Positions 46,155 to 54,510 of a stretch of 64,000 bases of DNA are shown one piece after another. The stretch comes from Streptomyces sp. NBC_01255. GTDB lineage: Bacteria > Actinomycetota > Actinomycetes > Streptomycetales > Streptomycetaceae. The stretch lies in contig NZ_CP108474.1 in assembly GCF_036226445.1 (NCBI RefSeq), positions 2,790,001 to 2,854,000 on the forward strand, given 5' to 3'. Every line of letters starts with the position of its first letter. The first letter of the stretch is position 1. Under the pieces are notes generated by a model. That model saw only the letters and a list, made by a program, of their open reading frames with translations. It had not been told where the DNA came from and did no database searches. Both the position numbers and the translations under genes were made by a program.

Positions 46155-47437
46155 GAACGCCCCGGCTGCCCGCCTGGACCGCGACCCTCACCTGGAAGGC
46201 CGCGGTCTTCATCGCGGTCATGTGCTGCGCCCTCGCCGCGCTCCTCGGCGTCCTCGTCCACGTCTCGGTGACCGGCCAGACCGTGCACGACGCACGGGAG
46301 AAGGCCCTCACGCGGCTCACCGAGGTCAGCCGCCTCTACGAGGCGGGCGAGCCCCTCCCCCGGTTCTCCGGCCTCGACCCGGAGGGGCTTCCGGCGCCGC
46401 TGCGTGCGCTCGCCGTCCGGGGCGAGCACGGCACGATGGTCGCGGACCACGACGGCCGGCCGACGATGTGGGCGGCGGGGCCCGCGGACGGCCGCGCGCT
46501 CGCCGTCCGGTTCGACTACTCGCAGAGCGCCGAGACGATCGACGCGCTCGACCGGTCGATCGTCGGCTCCTCCGTCCTCGCGATCGGGGCGACGCTGCTC
46601 GTCGGCGCCTTCGCCGTCACCCGGGTCACGCGCCGGCTGCACCTCACCGCCCAGGTGGCCCGCCGGATCAGCGCCGGGGACCTGGACGCACGCGTCAACG
46701 ACCCCCGCACCGAAGACCCTTCGCGCTCCCAGGACGAGGTGGCGACGGTCTCCGGGGCGCTCGACACGATGGCCTCCTCGCTCCAGCGGAAGCTGCAGAG
46801 TGAGCAGCGGTTCACCGCCGATGTGGCGCACGAGCTGCGGACCCCGCTGACCGGGCTCTCGGCCGCCGCCGAACTGCTGCCGGACGGACGGCCCTCGGAG
46901 CTCGTCCAGGACCGGGTGAAGGCGATGCGCGACCTCACCGAGGACCTCCTGGAGATCTCGCGGCTCGACGCCCGCAACGAGGCCGTGGACCTCGCGGTGC
47001 ACGAGCTCGGCCCGCTCGCCGCGCGGGTGGTCCGCGCCTCGGGCACGCCGACGGAGGTACGGGTCGTCCGGGACGCCACCGTGGAGACGGACCGGCGGCG
47101 CCTGGAGCGGGTCCTCGGCAATCTGATCGCCAACGCGCACAAGCACGGCGCGCCTCCGGTGGTGGTGACGGTGGACGGGCCGACGGTGACCGTGCGGGAC
47201 CACGGGCCCGGCTATCCCGGGTACCTGCTGGAGTCGGGGCCGCAGCGGTTCCGCACCGAGAGCGGGGGCAAGGGGCACGGTCTGGGGCTGACGATCGCGG
47301 TGGGGCAGGCGGAGGTGATCGGCGCCGAGCTGGTGTTCGCCGACGCCGACGAAGGAAGCGGTGCCGTCGCCCGGCTCCGGCTGCCGGAGTACGTCCGCCT
47401 CACGGAACCCGGCCCCGACTCCGTACCGGGAGACTGA
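46151..47437 (+). CDS. Two-transmembrane sensor histidine kinase without a response regulator
   Basis: 428 residues from GTG 46151. TM1 about 13-41, an extracytoplasmic sensor of about 95 residues, TM2 137-157, HAMP to about 215, HisKA with His227 in DVAHELRTPLTGLS and a HATPase with NLIANAHKHG, DHGPG and GKGHGLGLTIA. It is coupled to the lipoprotein gene. The next gene is a SEDS protein, and no response regulator is nearby, so its partner must be elsewhere. Cell-envelope sensing is a reasonable guess from the context. Confidence 0.93.
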   Translation: MRTPRLPAWTATLTWKAAVFIAVMCCALAALLGVLVHVSVTGQTVHDAREKALTRLTEVSRLYEAGEPLPRFSGLDPEGLPAPLRALAVRGEHGTMVADHDGRPTMWAAGPADGRALAVRFDYSQSAETIDALDRSIVGSSVLAIGATLLVGAFAVTRVTRRLHLTAQVARRISAGDLDARVNDPRTEDPSRSQDEVATVSGALDTMASSLQRKLQSEQRFTADVAHELRTPLTGLSAAAELLPDGRPSELVQDRVKAMRDLTEDLLEISRLDARNEAVDLAVHELGPLAARVVRASGTPTEVRVVRDATVETDRRRLERVLGNLIANAHKHGAPPVVVTVDGPTVTVRDHGPGYPGYLLESGPQRFRTESGGKGHGLGLTIAVGQAEVIGAELVFADADEGSGAVARLRLPEYVRLTEPGPDSVPGD

Positions 47438-47468
47438 ACAGCACCACACGGCACACCGTCACACAAAA

Positions 47469-47497
47469 GGGACATAGGGCATACCGCTTGCTACGTT
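47469..47497 (+). promoter_or_regulatory. Candidate promoter for the SEDS gene (leaderless)
   Basis: GGGACA (47469-47474), 17 bases, TACGTT (47492-47497). Transcription would begin about 47504-47505, exactly at the ATG at 47505, which has no Shine-Dalgarno. This suggests a leaderless mRNA. Confidence 0.5.
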
Positions 47498-47504
47498 GCG
47501 GACC

Positions 47505-48905
47505 ATGACCGCCACTCCGCGCACGGACGCTCCCCCGCCCGGGGTACGCATCCCGAAGCGCCGCGGCGTGGAACTCTCCCTCCTCGTCGGCGCCGTCCTC
47601 ATCTCCGTCTCCGGTTACGCGGCCGTCGGCCTCGCCCGCAGCGGCGCCGTGCCGCCGGACGCCGCCCGCTACGGCGCCGGGCTCGGGCTGCTCGCGCTCG
47701 TCGCCCATCTCGCGGTCCGCTTCCGCGCCCCGTACGCCGACCCGCTGCTGCTGCCGATCGCGGTCCTGCTCAACGGCCTCGGCCTGGTGCTGATCTACCG
47801 CCTCGACCTGGAGACGCCGAGGGACCAGGCGGCGGCGACGCAGCTCGTCTGGTCGACGCTCGGGGTCGCGCTCTTCATCGTGGTCGTCCTGCTCCTGCGC
47901 GACCACCGCACGCTCCAGGGGTACGCATACGTCTCCGTGGCCGCCGCGCTCGCCCTGATGATCCTGCCGATCTTCTTCCCCGCCGTGAACGGCGCCAAGA
48001 TCTGGATCAGGATCGGCGGGCTCTCCTTCCAGCCCGGCGAGTTCGCGAAGATCCTGCTCGCCGTCTTCTTCGCCGCGTACCTCTCCGCCAACCGCAACGC
48101 CCTCGCGTACACCGGCCGCCGGATCTGGAAGCTCCAGTTCCCCACGGGCCGGGTGCTCGGGCCGATCGTGGCGATCTGGCTGCTGAGCGTCGGCGTCCTC
48201 GTCCTGGAGCGGGACCTCGGCACCTCGCTGCTCTTCTTCGGCCTCTTCGTGATCATGCTGTACGTGGCGACCGGCCGGACCGGCTGGATCGCGGTCGGGC
48301 TCGTCCTGGCCTCCGCCGGGGCCTTCCTCGTCGGCTCGCTCGAACCGCACGTGCACAGCAGGGTGGAGGACTGGCTCGACCCGTTCGCCTCGATCCGGGC
48401 GGGCGAGGGGCCGGGGCAGCTCGCGCAGTCGCTGTTCGCCTTCGCCGCCGGCGGGATGCTCGGCACGGGGCTCGGTCTCGGCCATTCCGTCCTCATCGGC
48501 TTCGCCGTGAAGTCGGACTTCATCCTGGCGACGGCGGGCGAGGAGCTCGGACTCGTCGGCCTCACCGCGCTCTTCCTCCTGTACGCGCTCCTCGTCGCCC
48601 GCGGCTACCGCGCCGGCCTCGCGCTGCGCGACCCCTTCGGGCGGCTGCTCGCGATCGGGCTCGCCTCGATCGTGGCGCTCCAGGTCTTCGTGATCGCGGG
48701 CGGGGTGATGGGGCTCATCCCGCTCACCGGCATGGCGATGCCGTTCCTGGCCCAGGGAGGCTCGTCGGTGGTCACCAACTGGGTGATCGTGGCGCTCCTC
48801 ATCCGGGTCAGCGACTCGGCCCGTGCGCCGCAGCCCGACTCCGCCGACACCGGGACGCTCGCCCCGGTCAGGGAGGACACCCCCTTCCGGGAGGACGCCC
48901 CGTGA
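47505..48905 (+). CDS. FtsW/RodA/SpoVE (SEDS) peptidoglycan glycosyltransferase
   Basis: 466 residues from ATG 47505; TTG 47496 is also open. About eleven membrane helices. SEDS landmarks are GAKIWIRIGGLSFQPGEFAKILL and VLERDLGTSLLFFG with the catalytic Asp region, and IPLTGMAMPFLAQGGSSVVTNW at the end. It polymerises glycan from lipid II together with a class B PBP, which follows directly (26 bases). No division genes surround it, so it is probably one of several SEDS/PBP pairs of Streptomyces, perhaps for sporulation or stress. Confidence 0.94.
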   Translation: MTATPRTDAPPPGVRIPKRRGVELSLLVGAVLISVSGYAAVGLARSGAVPPDAARYGAGLGLLALVAHLAVRFRAPYADPLLLPIAVLLNGLGLVLIYRLDLETPRDQAAATQLVWSTLGVALFIVVVLLLRDHRTLQGYAYVSVAAALALMILPIFFPAVNGAKIWIRIGGLSFQPGEFAKILLAVFFAAYLSANRNALAYTGRRIWKLQFPTGRVLGPIVAIWLLSVGVLVLERDLGTSLLFFGLFVIMLYVATGRTGWIAVGLVLASAGAFLVGSLEPHVHSRVEDWLDPFASIRAGEGPGQLAQSLFAFAAGGMLGTGLGLGHSVLIGFAVKSDFILATAGEELGLVGLTALFLLYALLVARGYRAGLALRDPFGRLLAIGLASIVALQVFVIAGGVMGLIPLTGMAMPFLAQGGSSVVTNWVIVALLIRVSDSARAPQPDSADTGTLAPVREDTPFREDAP

Positions 48906-48930
48906 CCCCGCACCTCCAGGAGGGCGCCCC

Positions 48931-50406
48931 GTGATCCGGTACATCCGGCGGGCCGCCGCCCTCTGCCTCGTCCTCCTCGTCGCCCTCCTCGTCAACGCGG
49001 CCCGCGTGATGGTCTTCGAGGCCGAGGAGCTCGACGACAACCCGGCGAACCGGCGGATCGCCATCGACCGGTACGCGGAGCCGCGCGGCGAGATCGTCGT
49101 CGACGGGAAGCCGGTGACCGGCTCCCGGGACAGCGGACAGCAGCTGCGCTGGGAACGGACCTACCGGCAGGGGCCGTTGTACGCGCCGGTGACCGGCTTC
49201 GCCTCCCAGACGTACGGCACGACGCTCGTCGAGCACGCCGAGGACGCGGTCCTCGGCGGGACGGACCCGATGCTCGCGCCACTGCCGCTCTGGAACGACC
49301 TCACCCGGGGCCGGCAGCCCGGCGGCGACGTCCTGACGACGATCCGCGCCCCGATGCAGGAGGCGGCCTACCGGGGGCTCGACGGGAAGCGGGGCGCGGT
49401 CGTCGCGGTCGAGCCGTCCAGCGGCCGGATCCTGGCGCTCGTCAGCTCGCCCTCGTACGACCCGGGGGTCCTCTCGGGGACCGGCAAGGAGGTCAAGGAC
49501 TCCTGGAAGCGGCTCGTCTCCTCGCCGAACCAGCCGATGCTGAACCGGGCGCTGCGCCAGACGTACCCACCCGGCTCCACCTTCAAGATCGTGACGGCCG
49601 CGGCGGCCCTCGACGCGGGCGTGGTGCGGGACGTGGACGCGCCGACCGACACCCCGGACCCGTTCGTCCTCCCGGGCACCCGGCAGGTGCTGCCGAACGA
49701 GGCGAAGGGCTGCGCGGACGCGTCCCTCGCGTACGCGATCCAGTGGTCGTGCAACACGGTGATGGCCGGGCTCGGGGTGGAGGTCGAGCTCACCGGGATG
49801 GTCGACGCGGTCGAGGGCTTCGGCTTCAACGACACGGGCCTCCAGGTGCCGTCCTGGGTCGCGAAGTCGAACTTCGACCGGGAGATGAGCCCGGACCAGC
49901 TGGCGCTCTCGTCGATCGGGCAGTTCGACACGACGGCGACCCCGCTCCAGATGGCGCTGGTCGCGGCGGCCGTGGCCAACAACGGCGAGATCGCCCACCC
50001 GTACCTCGTCGACCGCACCACGACCTCCGGCGGGACGACGGTGGACCGTACGGGCCGGCGCAGCTACCGGCAGGCGATGAACCCCTCGACGGCGATCCAG
50101 CTCCAGCGGCTGATGGTGAAGGCGGTCGAGGAGGGCACGGGCACGAACGCGGCGATCCCCGGGGCGCGGGTCGGCGGCAAGACGGGCACCGCGCAGCACG
50201 GGTTCGGCAACACGGGCACCCCGTACGCCTGGTTCATCGCCTGGGCGCAGGCGGAGGGCACGGCCCAGCCGGCGGTCGCGGTGGCGGTCGTCGTCGAGGA
50301 CGCCGAGGCGTCCCGTACGGACATCAGCGGGGGCGGGAGCGCGGCGCCGATCGCGCGGGCGGTGATGGAGGAGGCGCTGCGGCTGGAGGCGAAGGCACGG
50401 GGGTAG
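48931..50406 (+). CDS. Class B penicillin-binding protein
   Basis: 491 residues from GTG 48931 with AGGAGG eight bases upstream. An N-terminal membrane anchor (about 8-26) is followed by the PBP dimer domain with RYAEPRGEIVVDGKPV. In the transpeptidase domain the active serine is Ser216 in PPGSTFKI, then SCN (273-275) and KTG (417-419). It cross-links peptidoglycan made by the adjacent SEDS enzyme. The size and lack of PASTA domains resemble the PbpA type. Confidence 0.94.
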   Translation: MIRYIRRAAALCLVLLVALLVNAARVMVFEAEELDDNPANRRIAIDRYAEPRGEIVVDGKPVTGSRDSGQQLRWERTYRQGPLYAPVTGFASQTYGTTLVEHAEDAVLGGTDPMLAPLPLWNDLTRGRQPGGDVLTTIRAPMQEAAYRGLDGKRGAVVAVEPSSGRILALVSSPSYDPGVLSGTGKEVKDSWKRLVSSPNQPMLNRALRQTYPPGSTFKIVTAAAALDAGVVRDVDAPTDTPDPFVLPGTRQVLPNEAKGCADASLAYAIQWSCNTVMAGLGVEVELTGMVDAVEGFGFNDTGLQVPSWVAKSNFDREMSPDQLALSSIGQFDTTATPLQMALVAAAVANNGEIAHPYLVDRTTTSGGTTVDRTGRRSYRQAMNPSTAIQLQRLMVKAVEEGTGTNAAIPGARVGGKTGTAQHGFGNTGTPYAWFIAWAQAEGTAQPAVAVAVVVEDAEASRTDISGGGSAAPIARAVMEEALRLEAKARG

Positions 50407-50422
50407 GCCCCCGCCCGTGGTC

Positions 50423-51532
50423 CTATTCCGCGGCCGCCCCGTCCGCGATCGCGTCCGCCACCTCCGTCACCCGCGCCCGCTCCTCCGCCGCGAAGCGCTC
50501 CGCGTCGAGCCGCTCCGCGATCTCCTCGTCCTGGGTCATCAGCAGATCGAGGTTGGAGTCGCCGAGGTCGAAGACCCCCATGTCGAGGTAGGCCTTCTGG
50601 AGGCGTTCGCCCCAGAGGCCGATGTCCTTCACGCAGGGGACGATCCGGCTGAAGAGGAGCTTGCGGAAGAGCTGGAGGAACTCGCTGCGCTCACTCAGCT
50701 CCTCGGCCTCCTTCCGGGGGATGCCGAAGTTCTCCAGGACCTCGACCCCGCGCAGCCGGTCGCGCATCAGGTAGCAGCCCTCGATGACGAACTCCTCGCG
50801 CTCGCGGAGCTCCGCGTCCGACAGCTGCCGGTAGTAGTCGCGCAGGGCCATCCGGCCGAAGGCCACGTGACGGGCCTCGTCCTGCATCACGTACGCGAGG
50901 ATCTGCTTGGGCAGCGGCTTGTCGGTGGTGTCGCGGATCATGCCGAAGGCGGCGAGTGCGAGCCCTTCGATGAGGACCTGCATGCCGAGGTAGGGCATGT
51001 CCCAGCGGGAGTCGCGCAGGGTGTCGTCGAGGAGGCTCTTGAGGTTGTCGTTGATCGGGTAGAGCATCCCGATCTTCTCGTGAAGGAAGCGGCCGTAGAT
51101 CTCGGCGTGCCGGGCCTCGTCCATGGTCTGGGTGGCCGAGTAGAACTTGGCGTCCAGGTCGGGGACGGCCTCGACGATCCGGGCGGCGCAGATCATGGCG
51201 CCCTGCTCGCCGTGGAGGAACTGGCTGAACTGCCAGGAGGCGTAGTGCCGGCGCAGGTCGCCCTTGTCCTTCTCGGTCATCTTCACCCAGTGGCGGGTGC
51301 CGTAGAGGTTCAGGACCTCGTCGGGGGTGCCGAGCGGGTCGTACGGGTCGACGTCGAGGTCCCAGGCGATGCGGGTGGAACTGTCCCACTGCTTGTCCTT
51401 GCCCTTCTGGTAGAGGGCGAGGAGCCGCTCGCGGCCTTCCTCGTACTCCCAGGAGAAGCGGGCGGCGCCGGTGGCCGGCACCTGCCAGGAGAGGGTGGGC
51501 TGGGCCGTGGTGTAGAGGTCGCGCGTCGACAC
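50423..51532 (-). CDS. Ferritin-like diiron protein
   Basis: 369 residues from GTG 51532 with AAGGAGG upstream. A four-helix-bundle carboxylate diiron site is complete: Glu109 in HGEQGA, Glu139 and His142 in DEARHAE, Glu189 in IEGLAL, and Glu219 and His222 in DEARHVA. This is the pattern of diiron oxygenases and ribonucleotide reductase R2-like proteins. No Tyr-radical context or partner reductase is visible, so substrate and reaction are unknown. The leader carries three 13-bp tandem repeats. Confidence 0.85.
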   Translation of the reverse strand: MSTRDLYTTAQPTLSWQVPATGAARFSWEYEEGRERLLALYQKGKDKQWDSSTRIAWDLDVDPYDPLGTPDEVLNLYGTRHWVKMTEKDKGDLRRHYASWQFSQFLHGEQGAMICAARIVEAVPDLDAKFYSATQTMDEARHAEIYGRFLHEKIGMLYPINDNLKSLLDDTLRDSRWDMPYLGMQVLIEGLALAAFGMIRDTTDKPLPKQILAYVMQDEARHVAFGRMALRDYYRQLSDAELREREEFVIEGCYLMRDRLRGVEVLENFGIPRKEAEELSERSEFLQLFRKLLFSRIVPCVKDIGLWGERLQKAYLDMGVFDLGDSNLDLLMTQDEEIAERLDAERFAAEERARVTEVADAIADGAAAE

Positions 51533-51570
51533 TGACGCCTCCTTCGGGGGTCGGATGGCCGTTCCCGTGG

Positions 51571-51609
51571 TGCGGTTCCTTCGTGCGGTTCCTTCGTGCG
51601 GTTCCTTCG
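51571..51609. repeat. Three perfect 13-bp tandem repeats upstream of the diiron gene
   Basis: TGCGGTTCCTTCG at 51571-51583, 51584-51596 and 51597-51609. Read on the minus strand each unit is CGAAGGAACCGCA and contains a Shine-Dalgarno-like GAAGGAA. The units lie 39-77 bases before the diiron gene start, ahead of its real ribosome site. The unit length is not a multiple of three, so it is non-coding. Confidence 0.85.
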
Positions 51610-51780
51610 ATTTCCTCGTACGAGTCCACCGGTCAGTTCACACGGTGGTAGACGGATCGTCAACAAGTCGCGCGCAAGGGATTGACGGCGTTACTGACGG
51701 GCCGCCTCACAAGGGTGACCCCTGGTAACGCGACGGCGTAGGCGGGATGGCAAAGCACCCGAACGCGCTCCGGTGGCCGT

Positions 51781-52374
51781 TCAGTCCTCGATGGGGAACC
51801 GGGGGCGGGTCCAGAGGGTGAGGTCGCTGCTGGTCGCGATTGCCAGGGTGCGACCGGCCGGGGAGAAACCGGCAGTGCGCAGTTCTGAGTGTTCGGAGTG
51901 GAAGACGTGCCACCAGGTGCCTCCCGCCGCTCCGTTGTTCGCTCCGCCGTCGACGGAGAGGATGACGCGGTCGTGGGGCCAGTCGGGGCTGACGACATCC
52001 ACCGTCCAGCCGTCCCGTGTGGTGCTGCGCAGACCGCCGCCGAAGAGGCCGGCGATGCGGATCCCGGTGCCTGCGACGGGACCGAGTCCGGGGCAGGTGA
52101 GGTCCGGGTGTGCGTCGGGGGTGCTGGTGGCGGGGTCGGGATCCCGGTCGCGTGCGACCTTCTCGCCGGTGACCGCGTCGAAGAGTCCGTGTCCGTCGTG
52201 GGATACGACCATGACGAGGTCGTGTCCGGTGTCCGGATCGACCGCGAAACCGATGCCGAGCAGGCCGCCGATGGGGGTCCTGTGATCCAGGACCAGCTGC
52301 CAGGGCGCCGGGGCCGCCATGACGGGGGCAGCGAGGTAGCGGTCGCGTAGGCGCTGCTGGTACTCCGTGATCAA
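51781..52374 (-). CDS. Conserved hypothetical protein
   Basis: 197 residues from TTG 52374 with GAGGAG six bases upstream. It is soluble, beta-rich and Trp/Gly-containing (GRDLVMVV-like strands, SVDGGANNG, TWWHVFHSEHSELRTAGFSPAGRTLAIATSSDLTLW). The end resembles a WD40-type blade (GRTLAIATSSDLTLWT). I do not recognise the family. The TTG overlaps the stop of a short upstream frame. It points away from, and is separated from, the diiron gene. Confidence 0.7.
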   Translation of the reverse strand: MITEYQQRLRDRYLAAPVMAAPAPWQLVLDHRTPIGGLLGIGFAVDPDTGHDLVMVVSHDGHGLFDAVTGEKVARDRDPDPATSTPDAHPDLTCPGLGPVAGTGIRIAGLFGGGLRSTTRDGWTVDVVSPDWPHDRVILSVDGGANNGAAGGTWWHVFHSEHSELRTAGFSPAGRTLAIATSSDLTLWTRPRFPIED

Positions 52375-52481
52375 CCTGTCTCCTCGGTTCGGCCCGTGTC
52401 GAGAATCTCCCGCACAGCGTGCCAAGTCGACTTGAATGCACCGAGGACAGCCTGGACCGATGGGGATTCGCTGAGCTTCAC
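52371..52481 (-). CDS. Possible 36-residue small protein
   Basis: GTG 52481 overlaps the stop of the DinB-like fragment (GTGA) and the TGA overlaps the TTG of the next gene (TTGA). Sequence begins VKLSESPSVQAVLGAFKS and ends TGRTEETG. There is no separate ribosome site. It could be a real coupled peptide or simply a frame-shifted tail of the DinB-like sequence. Confidence 0.3.
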   Translation of the reverse strand: MKLSESPSVQAVLGAFKSTWHAVREILDTGRTEETG

Positions 52482-52708
52482 AACATGGAGTCGTAGGAAC
52501 CAGCGTGATCGGGTGTGGTGGCGGCTGCTTTGGCGGCTCGCTCGATCTTCGCGCACTGGGCTTCCCAGAAGGTCGCGTCGCGATGTGGAGTCGCGCACTG
52601 GGTTGTTGCGCCTGCGCTCTCGTCGAGTTGTTCGCGCAGGATGTCGGCGCGTCCAGCGTGCCGGCTCGTCTCGGTGAGCATATGGACCAGGATGCTGAAC
52701 AGCTTCAC
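52478..52708 (-). pseudogene. DinB/DUF664 C-terminal fragment
   Basis: About 76 residues, VKLFSILVHMLTETSRHAGRADILREQLD then a helix ATFWEAQCAKIERAAKAA. This is the last helices of a DinB-like (DUF664) four-helix protein, whose His residues (VHM, RHAGRAD) bind metal. The first half of the family is missing upstream, where the frame loses similarity. It is most likely a gene relic, though a short GTG-started protein cannot be excluded. Confidence 0.55.
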
Positions 52709-52763
52709 GTCGGGGCGTGGCCACCGGGGCAGACGCTCAGTGCCGGTCCTGGGACGGTTCCTC

Positions 52764-52931
52764 CTAGGAACTCTCCATGATCGCGACCGTGACCGCGGCG
52801 CCGATCAGGCACGTGACGATGGTGACGATCATGCAGCCTGAGCAGCCGAGTCGCTCACGAATCATGGCCGGGCCCAGAAAGAGCAGAGCGAACGCGGCTA
52901 AGCACAGAAACAGCAAGATGATGATGATCAT
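52764..52931 (-). CDS. Small two-helix membrane protein
   Basis: 55 residues from ATG 52931 with GGGGGG upstream. Helix 1 MIIIILLFLCLAAFALLFLG, a short loop IRERLGCSGC with two Cys, helix 2 MIVTIVTCLIGAAVTVAI. No family is recognised. Hydrophobicity and ribosome site support a real membrane peptide. Confidence 0.55.
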   Translation of the reverse strand: MIIIILLFLCLAAFALLFLGPAMIRERLGCSGCMIVTIVTCLIGAAVTVAIMESS

Positions 52932-53359
52932 GGTGTCCCCCCATGGCAGCTGTGAGTCGAGGTTTGCAGTCCCGGCCACACGAGGCAACGGTTTCGTTCA
53001 AGTCGGCTCGCATCAAGCTCCCCGAGCGCGTCCGGTCGCCGGTGCCCGGTGGTGGGAGGCTGCGCGGATGACGATGCGCAGGATGCTGGGTGAGGGGCCG
53101 GTCCGGGCGGAGTCGGGGCTTGCGGGATGTGCGTGGGGGTACGGCTGCCGAGCGTGCGGCAGACGGTGTCCGGACGGTCCACCAGGAGCAGCTGGACGGG
53201 ACACCGGAGACCGAGCCCGACTGGGGCGCCCCCTTCGAGGACGGCAAGTGGTTCCGGCCGCCCGAGCTCGTCTCCCAGCGGGCCGGGGACGTCCCGCCCG
53301 GCCGGAACCGGTTCGGGACCGCGCCCCTGACCGGTGCGTTCCACGGTTACGCTGCGGGC
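52932..53359. other. Interval without a certain gene; coding-like stretch before the TetR gene
   Basis: 428 bases. From about 53120 the frame of the TetR gene stays open to its start and has coding-like third-position GC, encoding for example PETEPDWGAPFEDGKWFRPP. This might be the tail of another gene, an N-terminal extension or chance. There is no ribosome-site-backed start in it. The first part (52932-53110) shows nothing definite. Confidence 0.4.
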
Positions 53360-54082
53360 ATGACAGGCGCCGCCACACCCGCGTACCGCAGGCTCAGTGT
53401 CGAGGAGCGGCGCGGGCAGCTCCTCGACGCCGCCCTGGGGCTCTTCGCCCACCGGACGCCCGAGGACGTCTCGCTCGACGACGTCGCCGAGGCCGCCGGC
53501 GTCTCGCGGCCCCTCGTCTACCGCTACTTCCCCGGCGGCAAGCAGCAGTTGTACGAGGCCGCCCTGCGGTCCTCGGCCGACGCCCTGAACCGCTGCTTCA
53601 GCGAGCCCCCGGTCGGGGCGCCGACCGAGCGGCTCGGCCGGGTGCTCGACCGGTATCTGACCTTCGTCGACGAGCACGACGCCGGGTTCAGCGCCCTGCT
53701 GCGGGGCGGCAGCGTCGCCGAGACCTCCCGGACCACCGCGATCGTGGACGAGGTCCGGCGGGCCGCCGCCGAGCAGATCCTCGTCCACCTCGGGGCGGCA
53801 CGGCCGGGCCCCCGGCTCTCCATGCTGGTGCGGACGTGGATCGCGGCCGTGGAGGCCGCCTCGCTCATCTGGCTCGACGAGGAGAAGCAGCCCCCGGCGC
53901 GCGAACTGCGGGAGTGGCTGGTCGACCATCTCGTCGCCCTCCTCGCGGCGACCACGGCCAGCGACGAGGAGACGGCGGCGGTCGTCGGCCGGCTCCTCGC
54001 GCAGGAGACGCCGGAGGGGCCGGTGGCGACGCTCGCCCGCAAGGTCATCCCGGTGGTGGGCGAGGCGGCCCACCTGCTGTGA
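53360..54082 (+). CDS. TetR-family regulator
   Basis: 240 residues from ATG 53360. The helix-turn-helix is at about 14-58 (RRGQLLDAALGLFAHRTPED, then VAEAAGVSRPLVYRYFPGGK), with an all-alpha ligand domain afterwards. The start is chosen because the TetR fold begins there; upstream in-frame sequence is unexplained. A small hypothetical gene follows in the same direction. No obvious divergent target, so the regulated gene is unknown. Confidence 0.85.
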   Translation: MTGAATPAYRRLSVEERRGQLLDAALGLFAHRTPEDVSLDDVAEAAGVSRPLVYRYFPGGKQQLYEAALRSSADALNRCFSEPPVGAPTERLGRVLDRYLTFVDEHDAGFSALLRGGSVAETSRTTAIVDEVRRAAAEQILVHLGAARPGPRLSMLVRTWIAAVEAASLIWLDEEKQPPARELREWLVDHLVALLAATTASDEETAAVVGRLLAQETPEGPVATLARKVIPVVGEAAHLL

Positions 54083-54109
54083 GCGGGGCAGGCGGGAGAG
54101 ACTGGAGGG

Positions 54110-54436
54110 GTGAGAAGCGAGAACACGCCCTTCCGCGGCGGCCCCCTCGACGGCCGGGTCCTGCCGATCCTGCTCGGTCCGACCGGCCACCCGCCGAAGT
54201 GGTACGAGGTGCCGGTCCCGGCCCATGACGGACGCCCGCCGATGCTGCACGCGTACCGCCGCGAACCGGCGGGGCACACGAAACGGCTCGGCATCCAGCG
54301 CGGCTGGGTCTACGAGTACGTCCCCGAGGGCCGCGAGCGGCGCGAGCTCAAGTGGCCGTGGTCCAAGCCGGGCGGCGGGGCGGGCGGCGGGACGCGTGGC
54401 GGCGCACGGCCGACGGATGCTGAGCCGAACGGGTGA
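54110..54436 (+). CDS. Hypothetical protein
   Basis: 108 residues from GTG 54110, with GGAGGG just before and GGGAGAG further upstream. A compact domain (residues 5-80) with FRGGPLDGRVLPILLG, PPKWYEVP and YRREPAGHTKRLGIQRGWVYEY is followed by a Gly-rich tail. Family not recognised. It begins 27 bases after the TetR stop. Confidence 0.65.
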   Translation: MRSENTPFRGGPLDGRVLPILLGPTGHPPKWYEVPVPAHDGRPPMLHAYRREPAGHTKRLGIQRGWVYEYVPEGRERRELKWPWSKPGGGAGGGTRGGARPTDAEPNG

Positions 54437-54510
54437 GCATGCCGAGAGCCTCCCGATTCGTACACTAATCAGATGAAGTGACGCGTCATCATCCTTCTGG
54501 AGGTGGTGAC

